Of a DNA stretch of 64,000 bases, positions 1-9,056 are shown piece after piece. A model generated the notes under the pieces. That model worked only from the letters and a program-made list of their open reading frames with translations, was not told where the DNA came from and did not search any database. The stretch is taken from contig CP128386.1 in the NCBI GenBank assembly GCA_030345135.1, positions 4,222,667-4,286,666 on the forward strand. The letters are read 5' to 3'. The stretch comes from Chitinophagaceae bacterium DXS (GTDB taxonomy: Bacteria > Bacteroidota > Bacteroidia > Chitinophagales > Chitinophagaceae). Made by a program: the position numbers and the translations under genes. How positions within the stretch are numbered: the first letter of the stretch is position 1; each line of letters opens with the position of its first letter.

Positions 1-542
1 GTGAGTCTTAAAGTTCAGGAATATTGATGAGTAAAGCAAGTTAATTGATTAGGAGCTTAGAGCCTAAAGCCCAAAGCGTAAAACTATGCTCCGACGCACA
101 ATTAAACAATAGCCACAAAGACACAAAAACTAAAAGGAGCACAAAGAAAAAGAAATTGCCACTGAAGCACAGAAGCCCAGAATTTTTACCACGGAGTAGT
201 GCAGAGTTTCTTCACGGAATACACAGAGTTAGATACGACACGCTCGCAATTTTTTATCATACGAAAGAAGCTTAAAGCGTAAAGCCTAAAGCTTAAAACT
301 ATTCCCCGACGCACAATTAAACAATAGCCACAAAGACATGAAGACTGAAAGAAGCACAACGAAAAAGAAATAGCCACTGAAGCACAAAATTTTTACCACA
401 GAGTAGCGCGGAGTTTTTTCACGGAATACACAGAGTTAGATACAACACGCTCGCAACCTTTCATCATTCGCTCAAATAAACGTACAACGTATAACTTACA
501 ACGTAAAACCCAGTTTTAGGCTTTGCGCTTTAGGCTTTAAGC
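1..542. repeat. Non-coding repeat region: duplicated ~215-bp unit bounded by inverted word arrays
   Basis: I see no credible gene here. Two direct copies of a roughly 215-bp unit lie at about 53-269 and 270-480. Each opens with an AAAGCCTAAAGC-type word array, then a shared stretch containing GACGCACAATTAAACAATAG, then CACAAAGACACAAA-like and CACAGAGTTAGA-like words. A third array at 515-542 is the inverse of the array at 52-82 and runs into the stop codon of the GH30 gene. Copies differ by scattered substitutions and small indels. A short open frame across the first copy has repeat composition only and is not called. Confidence 0.75.
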
Positions 543-2015
543 TTATTTCACCACCAACGTTGATATCGAATGTGGCAGACAGCTTGTTGCGGCGGCGCTG
601 CCGTTGATCCATAAATGATAAGGTTGTTCTTTATCTGTACGGTTCATAACTACTACAACAATACTGCCGTCGGTGTTGCGGAATGCAGTAGTCTCCAATA
701 CATCTCTGCTTGAAGCAGTGCTGATGCGTCTGGCACCAGGACGTATAAATTTTGAGAAATGGCCAATGTAGTAGAAGGCATTCGTATAAATCAATTCACC
801 GGTTTGCGTGTTTGCATGCACGGGTGCAAAACAAAAGTTTCCAACATGATTAGGACCACCCTTTTCATCGAGCAAGATGTTCCAATCTGTCCACGCAGTT
901 GTTCCGCTGTTAAAATCATTGATCATGGAGTTGCCGTACTTTTCGCCCAGACTCCAGTTGAGTACACTATCCAGGTCGAATTTTTCCTTACAGCCTTCCG
1001 TAAAGATCAGGTTCTTACCCGGGAAGGCTTGTTCTACCATCTTTACATTGGCGAATTGCATGCCGCTGCCGGTCCATGTTTCGTACCAGTGGAAACCAAT
1101 TCCCCACACATATTTTGCAGCCGCCGGATCACCGAGTATTACGCTTGCACGTTGATAAACCAGGTCCCTGTTATGATCCCACGCGATCAATTTTTTATTA
1201 CCCATGCCGTTCTTTTGTAAAGTTGGTCCGAGGTACCCTTTTATAAAATCCCTTTCATCTTCTGCGGTATAAATACACGATTCCCATTTTTGCTTTGCCA
1301 TGGGCTCATTCTGCACACTCAAGCCCCAAACGGGTATTCCCTTAGCTTCATAAGTCCTGATAAACTTTACATAATAATTAGCCCATGCCTGTCTGAATTC
1401 AGGTTTTAATTTGCCGCCTTGCACAAGGCTGTTATTGTCTTTCATCCAGGCCGGAGGGGTCCATGGACTTACAAACAAAGTAAGTTTACCACCTGCCGCG
1501 GCAATCGCCTGTTTGATGAGAGGGATACGATACTTTTCATCATGAGCAACACTAAAGGTTTTGAGACCGGCATCATTATCCTCAACATACGTATAACTAT
1601 CACTTGAAAAATCGCAGCTTTGAATGTTCGTACGACCTAATGTATAACCAATTCCTTTTTCGCGATCGTAGTATGCCGTAAGCAATTCTTTTTGTTTATC
1701 TGCCGGCAGTTTTGCAAATACTTCAGCGGATGCATCCGTGATTGCTCCTCCGATACCAATAAATGATTGAAATGATTTTGCAGGATCAACAAAAACACAT
1801 GGCTCAGTTTCCAGCGGTTGAGGCATAGCTGTAAAGGACGCAGTTCCATTCGGAGAGATCCGAAACCGGGTATTTTCAGCAGTCGTAAAAATGGAAATCG
1901 TTTTCCCCTCAAATTTTACATTTCCTGAAGATTGAATTTGGGCATTTAAGGTAAAGACTGAAGCAATACCCATTAAAGTCAGCAGACCCGTTTTCATAAT
2001 ATTTTTTTTAAGCAT
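543..2015 (-). CDS. GH30 family glycoside hydrolase (glucosylceramidase-like), secreted
   Basis: 490 residues. A signal peptide ends near FTLNAQ at about residue 26; Met7 (position 1997) is an equally good start because the hydrophobic core begins right after it. The body matches glycoside hydrolase family 30: LGRTNIQSCDFS near 126-137, the acid/base motif VQNEP with Glu237, and the nucleophile motif FTEGC with Glu340. The C-terminal 80 residues form the usual small beta-sandwich attached to the GH30 barrel. Such enzymes act in the periplasm or outside the cell on beta-glucosides or beta-1,6-glucans; the substrate here cannot be read from sequence. It stands alone, downstream of the TPR gene and its terminator. 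Its TAA stop leads straight into a repeat array. Confidence 0.9.
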   Translation of the reverse strand: MLKKNIMKTGLLTLMGIASVFTLNAQIQSSGNVKFEGKTISIFTTAENTRFRISPNGTASFTAMPQPLETEPCVFVDPAKSFQSFIGIGGAITDASAEVFAKLPADKQKELLTAYYDREKGIGYTLGRTNIQSCDFSSDSYTYVEDNDAGLKTFSVAHDEKYRIPLIKQAIAAAGGKLTLFVSPWTPPAWMKDNNSLVQGGKLKPEFRQAWANYYVKFIRTYEAKGIPVWGLSVQNEPMAKQKWESCIYTAEDERDFIKGYLGPTLQKNGMGNKKLIAWDHNRDLVYQRASVILGDPAAAKYVWGIGFHWYETWTGSGMQFANVKMVEQAFPGKNLIFTEGCKEKFDLDSVLNWSLGEKYGNSMINDFNSGTTAWTDWNILLDEKGGPNHVGNFCFAPVHANTQTGELIYTNAFYYIGHFSKFIRPGARRISTASSRDVLETTAFRNTDGSIVVVVMNRTDKEQPYHLWINGSAAATSCLPHSISTLVVK

Positions 2016-2048
2016 TGGGGGTAGGCTTTAATTTATAAGAAAACTAAA

Positions 2049-2087
2049 AAAGGCAAGCAGGTTAGCAAAATTAACCTACATGCCTTT
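2049..2087 (-). terminator. Intrinsic terminator after the TPR gene
   Basis: An imperfect inverted repeat (AAAGGCA...TGCCTTT, with an inner AGGTTA/TAACCT pairing) is followed on the minus strand by TTTTTAGTTTTC. It lies 62 bases past the stop codon of the TPR gene and 34 bases before the GH30 start. Confidence 0.7.
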
Positions 2088-2148
2088 ATATTTTCAATAA
2101 ATTATATCCTGTTTACCGTTGGATATTATTTACACAATTTCTTATGAC

Positions 2149-3153
2149 TTAGTGCTCATAGTACTGTCCGGCCGGAATTTTATACACCATGCCACGTTGA
2201 TATTTCTGCAGTGCCTTCGCTTCTGCATCATGATTTTTTGCCCATGTTGCGTAACTATCAGCACCACCGCCGAAAATCCATTGGTTATAAGCCTCAAACA
2301 TTTCTTCCTTAATAAGGGTGCGTTGGTATTCAAACAAACGGTAAGGAAATTTGGGTGTATCGCCTTCGTACCATTGCAGCACAAATTTTGAGCGCAAAGA
2401 AGTAAGCGACTCTGGAGTAACACCCTCAGCCAGCATACCGGAATTTTGCAGGAACAAATTACCAACAGCCTTAATAAATGGACTGCCTTTTTTAACCGCA
2501 TCAGCTAGTGTATTGCCGGTAAACAGTCTCTTATAATCAGCCGTCAATTGTTCTTTAATCTCTGCTGTTCTTGCAGTCAGGCTTTCAATATTGATGAAAT
2601 TCTCTCCATACAATACTGCCCACAACACTTCATTCTTTTGAGAATAATATTTAGATGCGTTGTAAAAATTACCACTGCAGCTTGGGTCCGCCTCTATACC
2701 TTTTTCCCAAAGCTTTATAGCAGTTGATGGATTTTTTTCAAATTCCAGTTCACCATATTCGCTGTACAATATACCGCGATTGGGAAATTTAGCCAGGCCC
2801 TTCTTGTATAGCTTAGCGCATTCATCATTCTGTGCAGTTGCCTTATAAGCCATGCCCAATATCTGGAAACTTTGAACATCCGCATTCGGTTTTTCTACAA
2901 GCGATTTTGCGACGTCTATAGATTTTGAATAGTCTCTTTTTAATAAAGAAACATAAGCAAGATCTTTTGCAATCTCAATATCATCAGGTTTTAACTGGTT
3001 TGCACGGTCAAGAACCAGCACTGCATTGTCCAGGTCGCCCTGCTTCATAAATGTGCGTGCAGTTTCATGCAGTTTTTCCGGGTCCTGTTGCTGTGCCTTT
3101 ACCACTGTGTAAGAACTAAGTAAAACGAGCGTTGCAAAAAATATTCTTTTCAT
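2149..3153 (-). CDS. Exported tetratricopeptide-repeat protein
   Basis: 334 residues with a signal peptide ending at VVKAQ (about residue 21). Several TPR-like helix pairs follow: residues about 24-57 (LHETARTFMKQGDLDNAVLV), 58-90, 92-125 and 126-160. The C-terminal half (about 200-334) has no motif I recognise and ends in a Gly-Gln-Tyr-Tyr-Glu-His tail. A periplasmic scaffold role is plausible for the TPR part, but nothing shows the partner. The gene is flanked by two hairpin terminators (2049-2087 after it, 3183-3219 before it), so it is probably its own transcription unit. Confidence 0.8.
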   Translation of the reverse strand: MKRIFFATLVLLSSYTVVKAQQQDPEKLHETARTFMKQGDLDNAVLVLDRANQLKPDDIEIAKDLAYVSLLKRDYSKSIDVAKSLVEKPNADVQSFQILGMAYKATAQNDECAKLYKKGLAKFPNRGILYSEYGELEFEKNPSTAIKLWEKGIEADPSCSGNFYNASKYYSQKNEVLWAVLYGENFINIESLTARTAEIKEQLTADYKRLFTGNTLADAVKKGSPFIKAVGNLFLQNSGMLAEGVTPESLTSLRSKFVLQWYEGDTPKFPYRLFEYQRTLIKEEMFEAYNQWIFGGGADSYATWAKNHDAEAKALQKYQRGMVYKIPAGQYYEH

Positions 3154-3613
3154 CCACTTACTTTTAATATTTCAAAAACAGAAGAAACCTTAAAGCCTGT
3201 TACGGACGTTAAGGTTTCTCAGCTCAATTAGTTTATTATGCAAAGTACGTTACAAGTACGAAGTTAGAAGTACGAAGTACGTTAGGTTTGAACCTGTTGT
3301 GTTTTAATTAACAGCTTGCCGCCAAAGTACTTCATATTCACCTATCTTACTCAAAGTACGAAGTTAGAAGTACGAAGTACGTTAGGATTGAACCTGTTGT
3401 GTTTTAATTAACAGCTTCTGATAAAGCACTTCATGTTCATCTATCTTACTCAAGTACAAAGTTAGAAGTACGAAGTACGTTGAGTGCGGCAGGTTTCTTT
3501 GAACTTAACATTTCTTGTTGCCAGCTACTATAGTCAACCTTTAACAACTCTATCAACAGTTCCGAACGAGGTACTTCGTAATTCGTAATTCGTACTTATC
3601 CACTTATCCTTAC
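3154..3613. repeat. Non-coding spacer with ~100-bp tandem repeats and inverted AAGTACG arrays
   Basis: Two and a half tandem copies start at about 3254, 3354 and 3452. Each opens with AAGTACGAAGTTAGAAGTAC and continues through AACCTGTTGTGTTTTAATTA and a CTATCTTACTC end. The spacing is 100 and then 98 bases. At 3567-3600 the same words reappear inverted (TACTTCGTAATTCGTAATTC), immediately downstream of the DUF1015 stop codon. No gene is seen. Confidence 0.85.
3183..3219 (-). terminator. Hairpin upstream of the TPR gene, terminator-like
   Basis: A perfect 11-bp inverted repeat (AGAAACCTTAA / TTAAGGTTTCT, 15-base loop) is followed on the minus strand by TCTGTTTTTG. It lies 30 bases before the TPR start, so it could end transcription from the DUF1015 side or act as an attenuator. 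Confidence 0.55.
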
Positions 3614-4849
3614 TTAGTCATTAATCAAGTGCGTCAACAAGCCATCCCGAAGCTTCGGTTCAAACCAGGTGCTTTTTGGAGGCATTACGTTACCGCTGTC
3701 TGCAATGTCAAATAGTTGTTGAATGCTTACAGGATAAAGGCTGAATGCAATCGCCATTTCTCCGCTGTCAACACGTTTGCTAAGCTCCTGCAATCCCCTG
3801 ATGCCACCTACGAAATCAATTCTTTTATCTGTACGCGGATCTTCAATGTTCAGCAGTTTGCTCAACACATTGTCCTGCAGAATTGTAACGTCCAATACAC
3901 CGATCGGATCTTCGGAATAAGTGCCCGCTTTTGCAGTCAGCTTGTACCAGCTTTTGCCCAGGTACATGCCAAATTCGTGAAGACTTTCAGGTTTGAAAGG
4001 TTCTTCACCAATTTCTTCAACAATAAAATTCTCCTGTAAAGCTTTTAGAAAATCGTGCTCACTATGTCCGTTCAAATCTTTTACAACACGGTTATAATCC
4101 ATGATGTATAATTGATTGGAAGGGAACAAAGTGGTAAGGAAGTAATTAGCACCGTCAGCGGCTTTATTGCCTAATGCTTTACGCACCTTAGCAGCAGATG
4201 CAGCGCGGTGGTGGCCGTCTGCGATATAAGTACAGGGCACTTTTGTTTCAAAATAGCCGGTGATGGATTCTGTAGCATTACTATCATTGATCAGCCAGAT
4301 AGTGTGCTGGATCTGATCATCCGCGGTAAAATCATACACCGGGTTTTTGGTGCTCATCCATTTGTCAATCAACGCATCTATTTCTTCTACATTTTTGTAC
4401 GCAAGAAATACATTGCCTGTCTGGGCTCCGGTTGTTTTAATATGGTTGATGCGATCCTGCTCTTTTTCAGGCCTCGTAAACTCGTGTTTTTTAATGATAT
4501 CATTTTCGTAGTCATCCACCGAGCTAACACAAACGAGACCGGTTTGACTGCGACCATTCATGATAAGTCTGTAAACGTAATAACACTCTTTCGATTCATG
4601 AAAAAGGATCTCGCGTTTGATGAAAGCTGTCAGGTTTTCCTTTGCTTTTTCATACACTATTTCAGAATGGATGTCGATATTATCGGGCAGATCAATCTCA
4701 CTTTTGGTGATGTGCAAAAATGAATTTGGGTTTCCCTGTGTTTCAATTTTTGCTTCCTGGCTGTTTAATACATCATAGGGGCGGCTGGCAACCTGTTTAG
4801 CAAGTTGCGCCTGGGGGCGCAATGCTTTAAATGGCTTTATTTTACTCAT
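3614..4849 (-). CDS. DUF1015 family protein
   Basis: 411 residues, soluble, with no signal peptide. The opening (KPFKALRPQAQLAKQVASRPYDVLN) and the internal IADGHHRAASA motif near 215-225 are typical of DUF1015, an uncharacterised family often described as HTH-containing or kinase-like. The length is normal. It follows serC by 50 bases on the same strand, so they are probably cotranscribed. In many Bacteroidota this gene sits with serC and serA, which suggests a link to serine metabolism, but its reaction is unknown. Its stop codon is followed at once by an inverted AAGTACG array. Confidence 0.85.
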   Translation of the reverse strand: MSKIKPFKALRPQAQLAKQVASRPYDVLNSQEAKIETQGNPNSFLHITKSEIDLPDNIDIHSEIVYEKAKENLTAFIKREILFHESKECYYVYRLIMNGRSQTGLVCVSSVDDYENDIIKKHEFTRPEKEQDRINHIKTTGAQTGNVFLAYKNVEEIDALIDKWMSTKNPVYDFTADDQIQHTIWLINDSNATESITGYFETKVPCTYIADGHHRAASAAKVRKALGNKAADGANYFLTTLFPSNQLYIMDYNRVVKDLNGHSEHDFLKALQENFIVEEIGEEPFKPESLHEFGMYLGKSWYKLTAKAGTYSEDPIGVLDVTILQDNVLSKLLNIEDPRTDKRIDFVGGIRGLQELSKRVDSGEMAIAFSLYPVSIQQLFDIADSGNVMPPKSTWFEPKLRDGLLTHLIND

Positions 4850-4899
4850 ATTCGTTTGATAGTTGTTGTTTATAATGCTACAAACCGCATTACTTTAAC

Positions 4900-5970
4900 T
4901 TACAGATTTTTATTGTTGAATTCAGTCATCAGTTCTACAAAAGCTTTCACACTGTCCATCGGCATTGCATTATACATACTTACCCGTAAACCGCCAACAC
5001 TTCTGTGACCTTTTACGCCTACCATGCCATTCTTTTTGCATTCATCCAAAAATGGCTGTTCCAACTCTGGTCTTTGCATTACAAATACAGCATTCATAAA
5101 GCTTCTGTCCTCTTTATTCACTGTTGGAACAAAAAGCGGAAGGCTATCCAAAGCGTTATACAGATATTCAGCTCTTTCTTTCGCTCTTTTTTCCATCTCT
5201 GCAAGTCCGCCTTCTTTTTTTATCCAGCGCAACGTAAGCAGGCTAACATACACCGCAAAGACAGGAGGCGTATTTAGCAAAGAGCCGTTCTCGATATGAA
5301 TACGGTAATCCATTATAGGCGGAATAGCTCTTTTAATCTTTCCAAGCACATCTTTTTTCACCACAACGAGCGTTACGCCTGCAGCACCCATATTTTTCTG
5401 CGCACCGGCATAGATCAGCGAATGCTTAGCAAAAGGCATATTTCTGCTGAAAATATCACTGCTCATGTCGGCTACAAGCGGCACATTGGTTTCGGGTAGT
5501 GCATGCCATTGAGTACCTTCTACCGTGTTGTTGGTTGTATAATGGAGGTATTTTGATGTTGCAGGAATCTCAAATCCTTTATTAATATACGTGTGATTTT
5601 TATCTTTTGATGATGCTACCACATTTACATTTCCAAACAACTTCGCTTCCTTGATAGCCTTGCTTCCCCAAATACCGTTATCGCAATAGGCGGCGGTTTC
5701 GCCATCGTCCAGCAGATTCATCGGCACCTGCATAAACTGTGTGGTGGCGCCTCCATGCAAATACAACGCTTCATGTTCTTCACCCAGTTGCATTAGTTCC
5801 TTTATAAGAGATCGCGATTCATCCAGTACATCCTGAAACCAGGAAGTGCGGTGGCCGATTTCCAGGAGAGACAAACCAATGTTATTAAAGTTAAGAACAG
5901 CTTCAGCAGCCTGGTTTAATACTTCCTGCGGAAGAATAGAAGGCCCTGAATTAAAATTGTGCATTTTCAT
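4900..5970 (-). CDS. serC: Phosphoserine aminotransferase
   Basis: Class V PLP-dependent transaminase making 3-phosphoserine from 3-phosphohydroxypyruvate and glutamate, the second step of serine synthesis. The chosen start gives MKMHNFNSGPS, the normal SerC N-terminus, and 356 residues; an in-frame ATG 36 bases upstream would add an unlikely leader. The PLP lysine lies in AGAQKNMG (Lys192), HRS near 316-318 is the usual C-terminal phosphate-binding motif, and GGATTQF near 73-79 is the cofactor loop. It is followed directly by the DUF1015 gene. The serA gene that often sits between or beside them is absent here. Confidence 0.95.
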   Translation of the reverse strand: MKMHNFNSGPSILPQEVLNQAAEAVLNFNNIGLSLLEIGHRTSWFQDVLDESRSLIKELMQLGEEHEALYLHGGATTQFMQVPMNLLDDGETAAYCDNGIWGSKAIKEAKLFGNVNVVASSKDKNHTYINKGFEIPATSKYLHYTTNNTVEGTQWHALPETNVPLVADMSSDIFSRNMPFAKHSLIYAGAQKNMGAAGVTLVVVKKDVLGKIKRAIPPIMDYRIHIENGSLLNTPPVFAVYVSLLTLRWIKKEGGLAEMEKRAKERAEYLYNALDSLPLFVPTVNKEDRSFMNAVFVMQRPELEQPFLDECKKNGMVGVKGHRSVGGLRVSMYNAMPMDSVKAFVELMTEFNNKNL

Positions 5971-6036
5971 GTTGTTAATGGTTATTGCGTTTGCAAAATA
6001 AAGCAATTGAAGTCAAAGCATTATTAGTCGTCAAAG

Positions 6037-6675
6037 CTATTCCAGATGTGTTACACCACCAGATACCACAAACTTCATAGCTTCAGCAGAATTAATATGT
6101 AAAGATTTTACCCGTGTTTTCGGCACAAAATAAGTTATTCCTGAAATTGCATATGAATGAGGAACATAAACCGTAACGTGCTCCATCAGGTCAAAGTGTG
6201 ATGCATCCTCCTGCGTAATAAAACCAATGCGCCATACATCATCGGCATCTACATTTACCAAAACCGGTTTGTCAAACTTTTTCTTATTACCCGCAAAAGC
6301 CTCAAAAAAGTCTTTTACAGAACTGTAAATAAATTTAATTCCCGGCGTTTTTTCAAGAATTGTATCTACAACATCCACCAGTTTTCCCACAAAAAAAGAA
6401 GATGAGATCCGCCCGATAAGCATCACGATCACAATAACCACCACAAACCCAAGTCCCGGAATACGTCTCGGCAAGCCATTTTCATCCACGCCCATTAAAT
6501 TGGGAAAAAGTTTGTTGGTAAGATCCGGCAGAATTGTATCCACAGAGTTAAACAAAAAATACACCGCATAGGCAGTAATGCCAATGGGGGCAATAACAAC
6601 CAAACCCTGGAGAAAATATTGAAGCAATCTTCTCCAATGCAGTCCAACAAGAAGTCTGCGCCTCAGCGAACTCAT
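6037..6675 (-). CDS. DUF502 family membrane protein
   Basis: 212 residues. There are two hydrophobic segments, about 19-46 (LQGLVVIAPIGITAYAVYFL) and about 73-92 (GLGFVVVIVIVMLIGRI), separated by a short loop with LPDLTNKLFP. A soluble C-terminal half contains the family signatures GIKFIYSSVKDF and VYVPHSYAISG. DUF502 proteins are inner-membrane proteins of unknown function. It is upstream of serC on the same strand (66-base gap) and divergent from the tetR-like gene, sharing the 230-base promoter region. Confidence 0.85.
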   Translation of the reverse strand: MSSLRRRLLVGLHWRRLLQYFLQGLVVIAPIGITAYAVYFLFNSVDTILPDLTNKLFPNLMGVDENGLPRRIPGLGFVVVIVIVMLIGRISSSFFVGKLVDVVDTILEKTPGIKFIYSSVKDFFEAFAGNKKKFDKPVLVNVDADDVWRIGFITQEDASHFDLMEHVTVYVPHSYAISGITYFVPKTRVKSLHINSAEAMKFVVSGGVTHLE

Positions 6676-6770
6676 AATAGATTTATTTTAACTGTAAAGT
6701 AAGCAACTATTACATTTCCGGGCATAGTATTACCAAACGCCGTATGCGCTATACTTTATTTATACTTTTT

Positions 6771-6830
6771 AAAACGTTTTGTAACCCCCTGCCGGTAAAA
6801 TTAAACCTGCAACACATTATGTTTAAACAT
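6771..6830. promoter_or_regulatory. Two perfect palindromes in the DUF502/tetR divergent promoter region
   Basis: AAAACGTTTT (6771-6780) and ATGTTTAAACAT (6819-6830) are exact palindromes in the spacer upstream of the TetR-family gene. TetR repressors commonly bind palindromes next to their own promoter, so these are candidate operators. AT-rich palindromes of this size can arise by chance, so the assignment is tentative. Confidence 0.35.
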
Positions 6831-6905
6831 TATTTAAGCGTTAATCCTTATCTTGCAACTTATCCTTCATTTTGACCACTCAGATAAAAATGAAAAGAAA
6901 AACTA

Positions 6906-7568
6906 ATGGAAACTATTGTAACGAAAAAAGTTTCTATAGTTTTGTCCACCAGTTTAGGAAAAATGAAGGAAAGAATACAACAAAAGGCGCGAGAATTATT
7001 CCTGAAATACGGATTTAAGTCTGTTACAATGGATGAGATTGCCAGCCAGTCAGGTATTAGTAAAAAAACTATTTACCAGTTTTTTGCTGATAAAGATGAG
7101 CTGGTTGAAGACGTGATGCAGAAGGAGTTGAATTCTATGCGTGATGAATGTATCCGTCAACGGGAAGAATCCCAAAACGCAATTGAGGAATTGATCCAGG
7201 ACCTTGAATCAAAAATGATGACCATGGAGGCCATGAACCCTTTTATTGTTTTTGATCTGGAAAAATTTTATCCGCAAGCTTTCCTGGTATTTAAAAAACA
7301 TAAGGAGAGTTTTTTGCTCGAGCTGATAAGGCGGAATATTGAGCGCGGCATTGAAGAAGGCGTTTATAGAAATGACTTTAATGTTGACATTATTTCCAAA
7401 TTCCGGCTTGAAAGTTCTTTTTTAATCTTCAACCAGGACCTGTATCCCAATAGCAAATACAGCCTGATGGATGTTGCGAGAGAACTGTATTATCATTTTC
7501 TCTATGGCATATCTACCGAAAAAGGCAGACAGATCATTGAGAAATACCAACACAAAAAAACCATATAA
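6906..7568 (+). CDS. TetR/AcrR family transcriptional regulator
   Basis: 220 residues from the first ATG. Met20 (position 6963, MKERIQQKARELF) gives the N-terminus usual for the family and may be the real start. The helix-turn-helix spans about residues 41-66 (VTMDEIASQSGISKKTIYQF), and the C-terminal all-helical ligand domain is unassigned. The gene ends ten bases before the tolC-like gene and is followed by adaptor and RND pump genes. It is therefore most likely the local regulator of this efflux operon, responding to a substrate of the pump. Palindromes at 6771-6780 and 6819-6830 are possible binding sites. Confidence 0.88.
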   Translation: METIVTKKVSIVLSTSLGKMKERIQQKARELFLKYGFKSVTMDEIASQSGISKKTIYQFFADKDELVEDVMQKELNSMRDECIRQREESQNAIEELIQDLESKMMTMEAMNPFIVFDLEKFYPQAFLVFKKHKESFLLELIRRNIERGIEEGVYRNDFNVDIISKFRLESSFLIFNQDLYPNSKYSLMDVARELYYHFLYGISTEKGRQIIEKYQHKKTI

Positions 7569-7578
7569 AACCAACATT

Positions 7579-9021
7579 ATGCAATATCTAAAGCGCATAG
7601 GAACCGTGTGTTTGTTTAGTGCTACAGCTTTTATGTCGGTTGCACAAAGTCCGCAAGCGGTCCCTGCATCTCAGACCTCGCAAGAGACAGCATATCATGA
7701 GTTTTCGGTACAACAATGCGTTGAATACGCCAGGAAGAATAATGTACAGGTAAAGAATGCACTGATTGATTACAAAATTCAACAGCAAACCAACCGGGGT
7801 ATTACCGCCACTGCTCTACCGCAGGTGAATGGTAGTGTTGGTACTAACTTTTTCCCCAATGTTCCGGTGCAGGTATTTCCCAACTTTATTGCGATGGGAA
7901 CCTACGGTGTTCTGGAGCATGAAGGCGTAAAGAACGGAAGTGGCCAACCCATTACCTCCCCTGCAGATTTTGGTTATATCAGTGCCGCTTTTGGTACCAA
8001 GTGGAATGCATCAGCAGGAGTTACTTTATCGCAGATATTGTTTGACGGACAGGTGTTTGTTGGTTTGCAGGCGCGTAAGGCTTCATTGGACTATCAAATG
8101 AAAAATTTTGAGGTTACTGATGAAAACATCCGCACCAATATTTACAAAGTGTATTACCAGCTGGTGGTTAGTAAAACACAGATGGAACAAATTGATGCGA
8201 ACATTACACGTACGGCAAAACTGTATAACGATACAAAGGCGATGCATGCCAATGGTTTTACGGAGCAACTGGATGTTGATCGCGCCGCAGTTCAGTTAGC
8301 TAATCTTGAAACACAAAAGCTAACTACCCAAAGAACAATTGACAATGGTTATCTCGGATTGAAATACCTGATCGGTATGCCGATACAGGACTCGATTGTA
8401 TTAACAGATAAAATCACTGAGGACAACATCAGGAAAGGTTTACTGGAGGACAGTACTTTCCAGTATTCTGACAGAAAAGACTATCAGTTGCTTGAGCAGG
8501 TTAACATTCTGAATGATTACAATGTAAAGAGATATAAATACATGTACCTGCCGTCCGCAAACTTAACAAGCCAGTTTGCCAAACAGGCTTATCGCGGACA
8601 ATTCGACTTTATTGGAAAAGGCGATTGGTTCACTACATGGTTTATTGGCCTGAATATCAATATTCCGATTTTTGACGGAATGACTAAAGCTGCCAACGTG
8701 CAAAAGGCCAAACTGCAGGCAGAGCAGACGCACAACCAGATGGAATACCTCAAGTTGAATATTGATACCGATGTAGAAACAGCGCGTAACAAATTCAGAG
8801 CAGCGATCATTACACTGGAAAACCAACGCAACAATATGAAACTGGCAGAACAGGTATACAACCAGTCGAGGAAAAAATATGAAGCTGGGTTGGGTTCAAC
8901 AACGGATATCACCAATTCGCAGACTGACCTTATCAATGCACAAACCAATTTTATCAATGCCTTATATGATGCTGTAATTGCCAAGATTGATTACACAAAA
9001 GCCATTGGTAAACTTCCATAA
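7579..9021 (+). CDS. TolC family outer-membrane efflux protein
   Basis: 480 residues from the ATG at 7579, which gives a clean signal peptide (MQYLKRIGTVCLFSATAFMS ending VAQ). The longer upstream frame overlaps tetR and lacks a signal. Two OEP repeats of the TolC fold are visible: the first begins at FSVQQCVEYARKNNVQVKNA, the second has DGMTKAANVQKAKLQAEQ and a long coiled coil. The end motif YEAGLGSTTDITNSQTDLINAQ is typical. The protein forms the trimeric outer-membrane channel for the adaptor and RND pump encoded next, with which it is probably cotranscribed (35-base gap). Confidence 0.92.
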   Translation: MQYLKRIGTVCLFSATAFMSVAQSPQAVPASQTSQETAYHEFSVQQCVEYARKNNVQVKNALIDYKIQQQTNRGITATALPQVNGSVGTNFFPNVPVQVFPNFIAMGTYGVLEHEGVKNGSGQPITSPADFGYISAAFGTKWNASAGVTLSQILFDGQVFVGLQARKASLDYQMKNFEVTDENIRTNIYKVYYQLVVSKTQMEQIDANITRTAKLYNDTKAMHANGFTEQLDVDRAAVQLANLETQKLTTQRTIDNGYLGLKYLIGMPIQDSIVLTDKITEDNIRKGLLEDSTFQYSDRKDYQLLEQVNILNDYNVKRYKYMYLPSANLTSQFAKQAYRGQFDFIGKGDWFTTWFIGLNINIPIFDGMTKAANVQKAKLQAEQTHNQMEYLKLNIDTDVETARNKFRAAIITLENQRNNMKLAEQVYNQSRKKYEAGLGSTTDITNSQTDLINAQTNFINALYDAVIAKIDYTKAIGKLP

Positions 9022-9056
9022 ACACAACCATTACCATCAATTTCAAATTACTCTAT

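Noticed and set aside
45-275. 76-residue frame in the left repeat region
   Set aside because: It is Lys/Thr/Ser-rich translation of degenerate words, is not preserved in the second repeat copy and has no start context.
4208-4723. 171-residue frame opposite the DUF1015 gene
   Set aside because: It is a shadow frame, Phe/Ile-rich from antisense reading.
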